A stretch of DNA of 64,000 nt, taken from the NCBI GenBank assembly GCA_916613615.1, contig OU744721.1, positions 55,252,747-55,316,746 on the forward strand, in the 5' to 3' direction. The notes below the pieces were generated by a model. It had not been told where the DNA came from and made no database searches. It was given only the letters and a program-made list of their open reading frames with translations. The stretch is from Steromphala cineraria. Taxonomy: Eukaryota > Mollusca > Gastropoda > Trochida > Trochidae. This document shows, one piece after another, positions 33,841 through 46,367 of the stretch (its first letter is position 1; each line of letters begins with the position of its first letter). Position numbers and translations under genes: made by a program.

Positions 33841-35353
33841 CTAAAGGGGCAGTAGCACGTTTTTTAGCTCATCTGGCCTGAAAGGCCCGATGGGCTTATG
33901 GCATGGCATGGTGTCCGGCGTCCGTCCGTCCATCCGTCCGTCCATCCGTCCATCCGTCCGTAAACTTTGTGGAATTTCGACTTCTTCTCCAGAACCATAT
34001 GGCCTAGAAAGCTGAAACTTTGTGTACAGGCTCCTTGACTAGTGAGGATTATAAATTGTAGCTTTGGTGGTCCTGTGACCCTTAATAAGGGCCACAGGGA
34101 CGACACCCTAAAAACCTATTTTCATCTTCTCCAGAACCATTAGGCCTAGAAAGCTAAAACTTTGTGTACAGACTCCTTGACTAGTGAGGATACTAAATTG
34201 TAGGTTTGGTGGCCCTGTGACCCCTAATAAGGGCCATAGGGGCCACGCCCTAAAAACCTATTTTCATCTTCTTCTCCAGATCCATGATTCCTAGAAAGCT
34301 GAAACTTTGTGTACAGACTCCTTGACTAGTGAGGATTATAAATTGTAGCTTTGGTGGTCCTGTGACCCTTAATAAGGGCCACAGGGACGACACCCTAAAA
34401 ACCTATTTTCATCTTCTCCAGAACCATTAGGCCTAGAAAGCTAAAACTTTGTGTACAGACTCCTTGAATGGTGAGGATTATAAATTGTAGCTTTGGTGGC
34501 CCTGTGACCCCTAATAAGGGCCACAGATGCCATGCCCTAAAAACCTATGTTCATCTTCTTCTCCAGATCCATGATTCCTAGAAAGCTGAAACTTTGTGTA
34601 CAGACTCCTTGACTAGTGAGGATTATAAATTGTAACGTTGATGGCCCTGTGACCCCTAATAACGGCCATAGGCGCCACACCCTAGAAACCTATTTTCATC
34701 TTCTTCTCTAGAAGCATAAGTCCTAGAAAACTGAAACTTTGTGTACAGACTCCTTGAATGGTGAGGATTATAAATTGTAGCTTTGGTGGCCCTGTGACCC
34801 CTAATAAGGGCCACAGGGACGACACCCTAAAAACCTATTTTCATCTTCTTCTCCTGAAGTATAAGGTCAATAAAAACTGAAACTTGTCGCCCATATACAT
34901 AATTTTAGAATTGGTGGCCCTGTGGCCTCTACAAAGGGGGAATCACATTGGCCACACTCTACAGCATAATTGATGATGAAGCCTGATGAGCTACAGAGCC
35001 AATGGCTCTATTTTTTGATAATTTCATATTCTATTTTTTCACTGATAGTTGTTAGTTAATGCTAAATGTATTATTTTGACAGTGTCAAAAAGCTCACTAC
35101 ACAAGCCAATTATCCATAGTCAGAGGACAAAGTATGAAGATTCACCTTAAATGTATTGGCGGGCATTTTGTGCGAACACCTTTAATTCATTTTGTGCAAG
35201 AAAAAGGAATTGCATGGCTGAACTTTACGTTATATATTTGAATTATTACTGCTCCATTTAGTTAAATACATTGTCTTTCAATTGAAACCATTAATTTTCA
35301 TTTTCCTGACATCACCTGATATCCCCCCTAAAAATGTGCTACTGCCCCTTTAA
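33841..35353 (+). mobile_element. TTAA-flanked MITE, copy 3, split by insertion
   Basis: Left end CTAAAGGGGCAGTAGCACGT at 33841 and remainder 35011-35353, ending CTACTGCCCCTTTAA. The T-run after GCACG is interrupted by the pearl-like element at 33866-35010. Removing it restores the family consensus seen at 53657 and 59456. Confidence 0.8.
33866..35010 (-). mobile_element. Pearl/Helitron-like element A, complete copy
   Basis: Hairpin end AGCTCATCTGGCCTGAAAGG, then CCCGATGGGC, a GTCC/ATCC microsatellite (33920-33960), about eight satellite units (34000-34860) and a unique far end finishing GATGAGCTACAGAGCCAATG. Reverse orientation to 292-2361. Flanked by T6 on both sides, so either the target was a T-run duplicated up to 6 bp, or the element inserted without duplication and carries T's. 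Both boundaries are defined by the split MITE. Confidence 0.75.
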
Positions 35354-36053
35354 ATCAATGGAAAGTTAATGCGTACTACATACATGCTAGACATTACGTG
35401 CTACATGTAGCCCATATATTTTTTAAACGTCACAATATACGACAAATGTTGTAAGTGGTGTGCAGCAACTAAACATGTTTTTATGGAAATTTTAGAAACG
35501 TTTTATTATGTTTTAAAAGGTCGAAACGATATTTTTATGTCCTTGTGTCTTCAACATAACAAAATTGGTGTCGTCTTGCTGTGCATGAGAAAAGAACATT
35601 ACTTTCTACGTTCTTAGCTTGTAGGCAAATACCTTGCAATATCTTCACCTAAAGGATAATCCACGCAAGACGTATTACCTGCTGAGAAGAATTTCCTTAG
35701 ACGAACCAATTAAAGTGGCGCTTATTACATTATTTTGATGTTTTAGCTGAACATTTATCGGAGTAAAATTTCTAATATAAAAAGGTCAAAACTGGATTGC
35801 TAACTATTGGAGATCATGTAGTGTGATATAAATTTATGGAATGATGGTTGATATAGATAATAGATTCATATTTTATAAGAATGAAATGATCTCTCCATAT
35901 TGCACATAATTCATGAACACTAATGAGGAACCTGTGGGACTATGCTACAAAAACCTCGAGGAATAAAGTCTCTGATAGATTTTCGTTTAGGTATTACAAT
36001 ATGAGGCAAAATTTATTACTCGGAGTTACAATTTCAGCCAAAATCTTATTACA

Positions 36054-38921
36054 ATAGGGGCTGAAAGTCTCGTTCCGTACGACCTTCACCTTTGACTTCC
36101 GGGGAATGACTAAACAGCTCCGTGCTTGACGCGCGGCTGCGCAAAGCTGCGCTTTATTGCATCATAACGCGACACGGTTCCCAGTCTCTGGTAGCTGCGC
36201 TATGTTTTATCGTAGACTTATGATAATATTTCTATCTTTATTCATCAATAAACAATGGTTTATTGTTTTTCGTTTAGTTGTAATCACTTTAGCAGTGAAC
36301 ACTTATGCCATTTTAATTGATTTTCTGCAAGTTTTGTTTACAGTCAATTTGCACTTTCGTTAAAATTCCGATGTTTCTAACATGTTTTCTAACTATATTT
36401 TACACAGATTCTAAATAAGGCTTAGCCTACTATTTCGATTTACACACTCAAACGGAACAACTATAGTCCGAATTGGCTTACAAATGTATTTTTCTCATGT
36501 ATAAGAATCCTTTTTAATTTTTTAGATTTGTTTGTATGTATAAGAATCGATTCATTTGAATAACGTTTTAAATACTTGTTTTATATGATATATCGATCTA
36601 TGTTTTTTAATTCATCCATCAATATTTTTAAAATATACAATGTTCTTTCAATCATTTTTCATCAGGGCCCAGAATCAACCATCCATGGCCAGTGCCATTG
36701 AGACATTTGTTTCTGTCTATGAAAGAGATGGAAACTACACCCTGATAGTCAAATATATATTTTATTGTAACATGCACATATTATAACTATATAATCTATA
36801 ACTGTTTAGTAATAATGAAAATTACAAATTCTCCGCGGATGAACACCGCCCGAAGCCTCCATAACTTGGTTATAATCTGAGATCTTCACATACAAAATAT
36901 ATCAAAATATACAGAAAATTAAAAGGGTATAAATGGGTATAACAACCTGGGTCAATTTTTGCAAAACCTTCGCAGTCTATTTAGATAAAAAAGAAATACT
37001 GTTTTTTTTTCAAAAGATATAAGTTTTTACAAAACAATGTTAAGACTTGATCGGACCATTTTACACATGTGTGAAATCAAATTATGCAATTAAAATTATG
37101 AAATCATTTCAACCCTCGAATTTTGTAACATGTGACTCTTAAACTACATTTTGAACAACGTGGTTCTTATTCATTCAACTCTTAAACGGTACATAGTTTT
37201 TATTTCGTAAATTAAAAGAGTTTCCATTCGCTCTCTTTCTTAACTCATTGCGATAGTCGTATTCCGGTTAAATGTATCAAAATAATGCCATACACTTATT
37301 ATGATTCTAATCGTCACTCTAATATTTTCCGAGTACAAGCCCATATATTGCCGAATAAAATCCCGGGCTTCTATTTAATCCAAAAGTTCAGTTGTCAAAA
37401 CCACATTTTCCGTATAGAATTTAGCCCTCAGCTTGCTTTCCGAAAACCTCGGTACTATCCAAAGTAAAAACTGTCCACATCTCGGGGGAAGTCGTTATTC
37501 AAAACAAAAACCAGTCTTTTTCAAGTTAATATATACAGTGAACACATTTTCAAGTCCGTTCCCTATATATAATATCATTAAAATTATATGCGTTTAGCGA
37601 ACACCGGATATAGCTAGCGAATTAAATTCGTTGGTCCCTTGGAGTTCGTTATATCCGTCTTCTACTGCATATTAAAATCTGAACAATTAGATCGAAATAA
37701 GATACAATATTTTATTACCTGTAGTGGTTTGATAAAAAAAAATTCTCAATTAATAATTCATTACATATAATTTTTTTAATTTATAATCGGAACACGTACG
37801 GACTACCCTTGGTTAATTTCCATAATTGTTTTGAAACTAACTGTTTTACAGTAAAATACTAACAGCTAAAGAAATTCTTCAGTCATTTTTCATTATTCCA
37901 TTTATCCATCACAGTATTTAAACCATTTAAAATATTTTATCTACATATTAATCATAACTGTGTAATTTATTCATTAATAATTTAAGTCTTTATTTGAGAC
38001 TTTTTAGTCAGGTCTTCTTTGGTAATTAATTCTATTTTTCGTTGCATGTTTTTTTTCTTCTTGCAATGTTGTGGGCTTATTTGCGTTAATTTAATTGGTG
38101 CTATAAAATCAAATAATTTTTCTTGACAAGACCTGTATTTATTTCACAAGATTGATTATCCTAATTTATTTAATATGAAAATAATCAATAATTTTGAAAC
38201 GATATTATTTCTAATATTATGCAGATGAATAATTGCAAAAGTTTTCATCAATCAATGATTTGTCTTTTCGGGAGGGGAAGTAAAATCAACACGAATAATG
38301 ATTATGGCTGTTTGTAAACATAAACGTAAACGAACATTTGAACCATTTTCTTAGGATATGTTTTCCATAAAAAAATTAAAATGTTTAACACTGAGAAACA
38401 CTCTGATGATATCTTAAAAATATTTCCAGACTCCTGTCTCAGATGTCACTGGACCGATTGCAAACTCGTCTGTCTGTGTATTTTGAATTAACCGCGGATG
38501 TAACTATCTAATTCAAGAAAATGTTTCTACTAATTTTTTTTTAATATCCTTAATTTTGTATATTATTGCAAAACAAAATCTTAAATCTTATTTAGCCGGA
38601 ATAAATATTTAAAAAATAATCCTACAACGACTGAGTCGCGCTAGAAAACGACACACGCAGCCATCTACAGAAACCAGAAAGTATGAATGATAAGGCAGTT
38701 TTAGTCTTGTTTTGCAGTTTTATGAAGGTAATCGGTCGTTTCAAAGACTGATAATTATTATAAAGATATTAATTCCTTGTCGTTTGCAGGCATAATTAAT
38801 TAGAAATCATGGTTTCATGAAATGAGCACTGCGCGGACGCGTAAATACCAAAAACTAGTTGGTTGAATTCCCCGGAAGAAAGGCATCTCGTAAGATCTCG
38901 TGACCTACTTACAGGCCCTTT
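36054..38921 (+). mobile_element. 2.9-kb TIR element present only in unit 1
   Basis: The paralogous site in unit 2 (about 44972) runs straight through, so 2.87 kb are extra here. Ends are TAGGGGCTGAAAG at the left and CTTACAGGCCCTT at the right, complementary at about 10 of 12 positions. Farther in, both arms hold TTCCGGGGAAT and a GC-rich GCGCGGCTGCGC / CGCGTCCGCGCAG block, giving diverged inverted repeats of about 100 bp. No transposase recognised in the AT-rich interior and no clean target duplication. A deletion in unit 2 is less likely given the inverted ends. Confidence 0.6.
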
Positions 38922-39960
38922 TCACAGGAGGTATCCGGTTTGCGACTTTTATTACAATTCAGGACACAACAGCTATTCTTCAAAATGGTAGATGAAGGAA
39001 AGATAAGAGCCTTTAGACAGGGGTTTTGATATTTGCAAATTCTGAATGAGTTTAAACGAAGATTAGATTCATATGCAGAAGTTTCACCATTATTTCCCTT
39101 CTGCATTGCTTTCGTGATTTCCTCATCAAAACAACCGAGTTTCACATTCACGATGATAATATATCACATGTTAAAACTTTAAAAGAGTAATGCAAATATT
39201 TGTGTTGACAATTCTTAACTGTGTGAAATCTCTTGGTTGGTAGCGTTTTGACATCGTAAAGAACATGACAAAAGGAAGATGGTAATGAAAAGTTTATTTG
39301 CGATTTAAAGATCATATATCTTTGGTCATTTTGGATTTCATCGGGCTGTGCATGAGAAAAAACATGTTATTATTACGTTCTTTGCTTTTATGTTGCAATT
39401 AACATGTAATATCTGTCATCGGGCTGTGCATGAGGACATTATGTTTTTACGTTCTTAGCTTTTATTTTGCAATTAACTTGCATTATATCTTCACTAGTAT
39501 AAAATAAAACATGCAAAGGCGTATTCCCTTTAGAGTAGAATTTCCATAGAAGGACCAATTAGTGTTGTTCTTATTTAATTTTAACTTCATACTTGGATTT
39601 TATCTGCAAACATAACGAACTTTTTCTTTCAAAAAGTTAGTTTTTGTACAAAATGTCCTCATCAAGGGTCCCGGGGGTGAGTTATTGTGAAATATTCGGA
39701 CAATAATTCCGTGGTGATCGGATCCGATGCATTGCAAAGTATCATTTTCTCCATAATCACCTCTGAAACAGATCAAACATCTTTCAAATTATCGCTAACA
39801 CTATTATAGCCACATAGATATCACACATCTTGCATATTGTTACAACAATTATCATAGCCTCCGTACAAGATAAAACATCTTGCAAATTATTACTATCATT
39901 ATATCTTCTTTCAGAGGCGTTTAGAAGCTGGTTGATGAAGAACAAGTTCTTATGTATAGT

Positions 39961-40020
39961 CAACTTCTTTATTGCATGAAATGCGACGTTTCGGTGTAGA
40001 AACTAACACCGTTATCAAGC
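39961..40020 (-). repeat. 'CGAAACGTCGC' retroelement-tail motif
   Basis: Minus strand: CTTGATAACGGTGTTAGTTT, a loop, ACACC, then GAAACGTCGCATTTCATGCA and ATAAAGAAGTTG. Best-preserved of the family in this window. Also present at the paralogous site 46308-46367, so it predates the duplication. Confidence 0.5.
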
Positions 40021-42386
40021 AAGTGATCTGTAACTAAAGACACGGAATCACAGCATGAAATATTGTAGCGATAAAAAAAAACAGGATTAAGAATAAACAA
40101 AACATGAATTATTTGAAGATTTATTTCTCCATATTGATTAATCGAAGAGGTAACGAGAATATACAGTCTTTGATGCACAGGGTACGAGTTAGTCAAAATG
40201 ATTCCTGGTCAAAATTGAGATTATTGTCTATTCAGAAATTATTAGACGTGACTAATAATAAATGTTTCATTGACAGTCTAGCATCATAAATTTACAATAT
40301 CCCTACTTATTTTGCCAAGTTAATGTCCGAAATACATGTAGTTTTTCGCAAACTTATGCTCAAAAACTCCTGCTAAAATAACATGTGGATTCCATCCAAA
40401 ATAAAATCGTCAAGCCCGTTTAAAGTGCACAAGCATGATCTAAAACGAATATCTACTCAGGTAAGTGGAAATACCGTTACTGTCTCGTAAAGCTACCTAC
40501 TCAATAATAATCCCCATGGTGATAATTGAAATATAAAGAGTCAAATGAAACCAGACGTTGCTTAATGGTTTTTCATCAATTATCGTTACTTAAGGAACAA
40601 TTAAAGACATCGTTTGATGGATAAGTCTCACACGTTATGCTTAAGTAGCATTACATTTGAACTTGTATAATCTTACACAGGGGAGAATTATTATGAAGTG
40701 AAATGTATTAAGCAAGATAACAGAATTTTCTAGTTTTCAAATTGATAGTTCATGATTCTATGACAAATTATTTTGAATATCTAAATAGGTTTAATTTTCA
40801 TACAAAGAGTATACATTTTATGAACTTACATGTTTGAGGAACATAACAAGGAATCCTCTCTTCTTGAAATTAAAAGTTCGATGATATCTTTAACTTATAC
40901 TTCTAAATTCCTCTCATTTCAATACAAGTAACATGTTACACGTTCATAGTTTGACAAATTGTCTTATTTATGTGAGACAATAAGAATAGATATTCAAAAG
41001 CAAATGGTTTTAAAAGCTTGTTTCGTTATTTCAATTACATAAATAAACACCCCTTTATTATCATCCAACTCTTTAGAGTGTATTTCTACGTAAAAAAATT
41101 ATTGTCACAGAAACTGACATAAAAGCAAAATTTTAAGACGCACAATCATCATATTTCTAAACGTGGTACAAACGATAAGAGCAGAACGTTTTTATATTCG
41201 TAGTCAGGATGACATTGCATTACTGTTGAAATAATGTCAAACATTCTTTATCAATTTCTACTTGCGATCTGTTGTACTTTTTGTTACTTTATTTTCAAGT
41301 GATTGCCACATATATAATAATAGCCGGTAACTTGTCCTTTCTGAATACATGAAAGGTTAAAGACATGTCAAATAATCAATTTTTTATCATTAACGCAAAA
41401 TCTAAATCGACGATAACAGAATATTTTATTCCTATTTCAATATCTTTAAATCTCTTAAAGTGTTTGATGCGTTTCAAAATATCATTTCTGCTTAGTTAGT
41501 ATCAAATAAAATCCTCCAACTTAGATTAGCATCCGGAAATGATGATACAGAAAACAGCTTCCAGAAAACAACTTCTATGATCAACATGACACTAACAGTC
41601 CTTTCTGTCACATGGCCTACTTCTGTATTTCACAGATTGCGATTTATGAAGTGTGTTGTTTAATAGTTAATCATCTATAACTAGATATGGACAGCCCAAA
41701 TGTGCATTTACGACTTTTCAAGAAAGGTTTATTTCAATGCATATTTTTAAATAGGTTCTATTGCCTTTCGAGCATTAGGCATTTTACAAACCAAACACGG
41801 CTCCCTTAAGAAAGGAAACAATAGAATATCACAGTTTTGTTCGGTATGAATGCTTTCATACAGATTTATGAAATGTTATCATTGAAATCCAAATATATAC
41901 ATATTGTTTCTGAACGTTTGTTTTGAAGGTTGAAATTGACTCATGTAAATGTATGTTAACCACTTGGTAGGATACAGTATGACAAGTTCCCATTGAATAC
42001 AGTCATACCTCATTGCATTTTTCGATATTGTTTTTTTTTATACAGACATTACCTTCAAATTTGAAACGCACCAAAATTCGATTTGATAGGTCATCTAATA
42101 ACGATGATATCACTCTTCAAAGTGCGCGGGTTTCAGGCTGTTCTATCAGACAGTCTGAAACGTTCTACCGCCGGAACGATGAAATAAGCTTTAATGCGCA
42201 TGCCCGAAAAGTTTGATGGCATCATGAACCGGAACCAAAGTGGGCCTATTCAAAGAAAATATAAAAAGACAATGGCGGTAAATTAGGTATTATTAGCCCG
42301 ATGTGACAGCCTTTTGTTTCGTAATAAAACATGAATGTATTAGAGAGATAAGGTTATGAGGAGAAACTGTGTCAATATTGTTAAAT

Positions 42387-42425
42387 CAGACAGACAGACA
42401 GATTCTTTATCATAGTCTCAACTCA
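42387..42425 (-). mobile_element. LINE 3' tail remnant
   Basis: CAGACAGACAGACAGATTCT, then TTATCATAG, resembles the CTGT-microsatellite 3' end of the LINE fragment at 31858. Absent from unit 2 at the matching place, where about 250 bp of unrelated sequence (48858-49110) sits instead. Confidence 0.35.
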
Positions 42426-42802
42426 TATACTTACTTGCTTTTCCTCTTCATTCCAGATTGGGCTATAACCAGTCACTTATTTATGACTGAAGGATAAATC
42501 AAAGCAAAGGTCTCAGGATCAAAACACTACTTTCCAGAGGAGAAGTATCACCATAAACTGAAACTTTTTATTCAAAACTGTAGTTCAAATATTTGCCGCT
42601 AGGTGATTTGCTGAAAACCAGGGAACACAGGTTTGATCAGGATTTAATGCTTTGAGCTACTAATCTGATGAGAGAATGACAGTACAATTGAATGAATTCT
42701 TTTAAATTCACTTTGGTACACAAAAAACAGACATGAAGTATTTTTTGGAAGCATTCTAATATTATAAGACATGTTCTCATGTCAACAGGACGTTATATTG
42801 AA

Positions 42803-43211
42803 CACTGTGTATAACCGTACACCGGAACTAGCGAGGTGTACGGCGGAGAAATGTTGCTAGCGAGGAGCGTGATCGCAAACGGGATCACTTAAAAAGCAAT
42901 CATCGCCGTTTCATCAACTTTTTCTTTTTTTCCGAGACATAACTATTTAATGTCATATCCTGTTCATAGTCAGTGATAGCAAATATGTTACTAACAACAG
43001 CATTACTCACAACTGTCATTGTTACTGTCCCTTGGATACAGAATGACAAGCACATACATTTTACTAAGTATGTGTGCTAAAATTACAACATGATGTTGAT
43101 TATTTGAAAGTTATGAAGTAAAATATTACCTAACTTTCCATTTCGGCTCCTCGCTAGCAACATTTCTCCGCCGTACACTTCGCTAGTTCCGGTGTACGGT
43201 TATACACAGTG
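42803..43211 (-). mobile_element. Transib/RAG-like MITE, copy 2, with empty paralogous site
   Basis: Same element as 9364-9791 in inverse orientation, 409 bp, ends CACTGTGTATAACCGTACAC. Flanked by TTGAA (42798-42802 and 43212-43216). Unit 2 has the uninterrupted sequence ACATTGAAACAATC near 49757-49770, with a single TTGAA. This directly confirms both the insertion and its 5-bp duplication. The interior is nearly identical to copy 1 apart from a small deletion. Confidence 0.85.
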
Positions 43212-43853
43212 TTGAAACAGACATTAAATAAGGGACATCAAAATATTAAACCAGAACTAATTAATCTAGAATCTTTTTATCTGTTTTAATAGGCGACCTG
43301 GCCTCTTCTGTACTGCTGCTTGAAATAGAAATCTGTTTGATGTCAACGTCACGAAACATTACCATGAGCAACTATCAACAGTGTATTATTAGTCTTTGCT
43401 GGAAATGCACTACATGTGTTAAATGTTTTGTTATATTTGTAAGACGAAACACATTGATCTACTGTAAATAATGTTACTTTTTAAACAAGATATGTTGAAT
43501 ATTCCATCGTGAAAATAAATATAAAGGTAAAGACGCGTAAGAATGTTTTACCTGAAATCACCTTGGGAACATCTGTATATGAATCTCGGTGAATCCTCTA
43601 TGTTCTAGACCTTCTATCAGTTGATGAAACATTTGATAAATGGTAACTTGGTAATGTTTGTTATCTTTTAATTAATTTTATAATAACGATAAAAACAAGG
43701 AAACCCAGTTACAGTGGTGCTTATACATTCTTTGTTATTTATTTAACTGAACTGAGCATAATTTCTGATACAAAAGGCCAAAAGTGTTTTGAATGCTAAC
43801 TATCGGAGGTCATGTAGTGTGATATAAATTTATAGAACGATGATTGATATATA

Positions 43854-44770
43854 CACAAAGAACTTAATTAAGCACCCCCTATTTTGTAAAATTAATTTTG
43901 GTGCTCTTGAGTGGTCAATACACAAAATTAATCATAATAGTTCAAGATATAACAATTGCTTTTTCATAGACTATTTAATTGGAGTAAAATCGCTTAAAAT
44001 GCTAAAATAATGAAAATATGAGGAAAACTGAAACTACTGAAATTTGGCCAAATATAACTATTGTCATAAAGGAAAAACTACACATCAAACTTTTTATTTT
44101 TTTAATTAAAAATAACATTTTTGGATCCCTAGTTGACATTCATACACAAAAACCCTGTTTATCGTGCATATTAAGAGACTAGCAGGACATTGAATTTTCA
44201 GTACTTTTTCTTAAAAATATAATTAAATGCCTACAATCTTAAAATCTGTAACTAAATTTGATATTCTTTGACTTGAACTTGTTGATCAAACAGTTCTCCT
44301 ACCTATAGATAAGCAATTATCTTTTATGTGGCCAGTTTTGTTCTTCGTGCAGTTTTGTTTAAATTTGATGTTTGATAATTTTGTGATTTTGAAGGTTCAT
44401 ACTGCTTTAACGAATTACATTTTCTATGAGGTCTTTTACTAAAAGCCATCAATTCAGTCAAGAGAATGATAAGAATTACATTGCAGCAAAGGATATCGAC
44501 TTTCATTTTCAATTATAATGTAATTTGGATTTTGACTAAAAACTACCAAGCTTTATTAAAACCAGTTAAACAGCGACAGTGAATCGTAAATCGAAAAGTT
44601 TTCCTTTCCACACTGCCAGATGATCATCCTATTGAAAAACCCTAAAATATTTGATTATTTATTATTCAATTATTATTTGATTATTTATTATTCAATTATT
44701 ATTTGATTATTATTATCAACAGTGTTTTTCTGTTTGAAATAGTAGGGGGTGCTTAATAAATTTCTTTGTG
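43854..44770 (+). mobile_element. Mariner-like non-autonomous element (TA target)
   Basis: Inverted ends CACAAAGAACTTAATTAAGC, then ACCCCCTA, and complementary TAGGGGGTGCTTAATAAATT, then TCTTTGTG (about 29 bp). TA flanks both sides (43852-43853, 44771-44772). The matching site in unit 1 (about 35848: TTGATATAGATAATAG) is empty. Interior of 917 bp shows no transposase; open frames are short. Confidence 0.75.
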
Positions 44771-46307
44771 TAAAGATATTAGATTCATATTTTATAAGGC
44801 TGCAATGATCTCTCCGTATTGCACATTGCATTCATGAAACCTAATGAGTAATCTGTGGGACTATGCTACAAAAACCTCGAGGAAAAAGTCTCTGAGAGAT
44901 TTCAGTTTATTTATTACAATATGGGGCAAAAATTACTTGGAGTTATTACAATTTCACGCAAAATCGTATTACAATTCACAGCAGGTATTACAATTTGCGA
45001 CTTTTATTACAATTCAGGACACAACAGCTCATCTTCAAAATGGCAGATGAAGGAAAGATAATGACCTGTTGAAATTTGCAAATCCTGAATGAGTTTAAAC
45101 GAAGATGAAAATCATTCATATGCTGACGTTTCACCTGCTTTTTAGGTGTTTTGTTGCTATTCGACCAAATAGTTAAATCTTAAGCTTTCTTTTCGACTAA
45201 TGCATTATTAATACTCAAAGAAATGGTTCGTTCTATCAACTGACAGAAATATCCTAGTTGACACCCTGAAATAAAAGAAAAAAACATTTAGGATTAAACC
45301 CCATTGGTCTCGTCAAGCCTTGCTACTTGCGTTGCAAAATTTTCATCTTAATTTTCATCTTAATCACAATTTGAATATCTTCAACCATGGGGAGATATAT
45401 TTCCTTAATCTTGATATATGCGTTACTAGGGAAATAAATTCTCTGCTTTTAGAAATTAAGCCCCCACAACATAAATTAGTGACATTGTAGCTACTGATAG
45501 TATATACAATTTATATCACTTTTCCCTCCAATTGAGGTGTGTTGATTTGTCCTAACTAGGTAATAGTAGATGATAACTGAAAAGCATCAGGACATTCAAA
45601 ACGAGTTTTCTAACATCGATGGAATATATTATTAATGTTTGATAATTTAAGGAATCATTCAGTTAAGAGACTGTTATCAGTTAACATCATTGATATATGA
45701 CACGGGGAGAATATGACCTTGAAGGGTGTCCTAGATTAACAGAAATCATATTAAAATTTAAAAAAAAGGAATTCAAATATTTGTGTTGACAATTCTTAAC
45801 TGTGTGAAATCTCTTGGGAGAAGATAACCTTGAAGGGTGTCCTACATTAACAGAAATCATGTTCAAATTTAAAAAAAAGTAATTCAAATATTTGTGTTGA
45901 CAATTCTTAACTGTGTGAAATATCTTGGTTTTGACACCGTAAAGAACATGACATAAGGAAGATGGTAATGAAAGTTTATTTGCGATTTAAAAATATCGAA
46001 TAGCTTTTGTCAACAACATGTTATAGTGGATTTCATCGGGCTGTACAAAAAGTTAACTTTTGTACAAAATGTCCTCATCAAGAGTCCAAGGGGTAAGTTA
46101 TTGGGAAATATTCGGACAACAATCCCGTGGCGATCGGGATAATGCATTGCAAAGTATCGTTATCTCCATAATCACCTCTGGAACAGATCAAACGTCTTTC
46201 AAATTATCGCTATCACTATCATAGCCACATAGGAGATCACACATCTTACAAATTATTACTATCATTTCTTCTTTGAGAGGAATTTAGAAGCTGGATGATG
46301 TATAGTG

Positions 46308-46367
46308 AACTTCTTTATTGCATGAAATGCCACGTTTCGGTGTAGAAACTAACACCGTTATCGAGCA
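46308..46367 (-). repeat. 'CGAAACGTCGC' retroelement-tail motif (unit 2)
   Basis: Paralogue of 39961-40020 with two visible base changes (CTCGATAAC, GAAACGTGGCA). Confidence 0.45.

Larger units (their letters stand above)
35500..43690. repeat. Tandem segmental duplication, unit 1
   Basis: Homologous to 43690-50250 in the same order. Examples: 35800-36050 with 43795-44980 (minus the mariner insert); 38935-39090 with 45000-45120; 40380-40700 with 46715-47040 (nearly identical); 41590-42250 with 48050-48750; 43330-43420 with 49920-50010. Unit 1 carries a 2.9-kb TIR element and a Transib-like MITE that unit 2 lacks. No protein-coding gene recognised inside. Confidence 0.85.

Noticed and set aside
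36157..36363. 68-codon frame in the 2.9-kb TIR element as a transposase
   Set aside because: Too short and without catalytic motifs; it is mostly the GC-rich terminal arm plus AT-rich sequence.
42013..42216. 67-codon frame conserved in both tandem units (also near 48530)
   Set aside because: The duplicate carries a 38-bp internal duplication that shifts the frame, so coding constraint is not supported. The higher GC could be regulatory.
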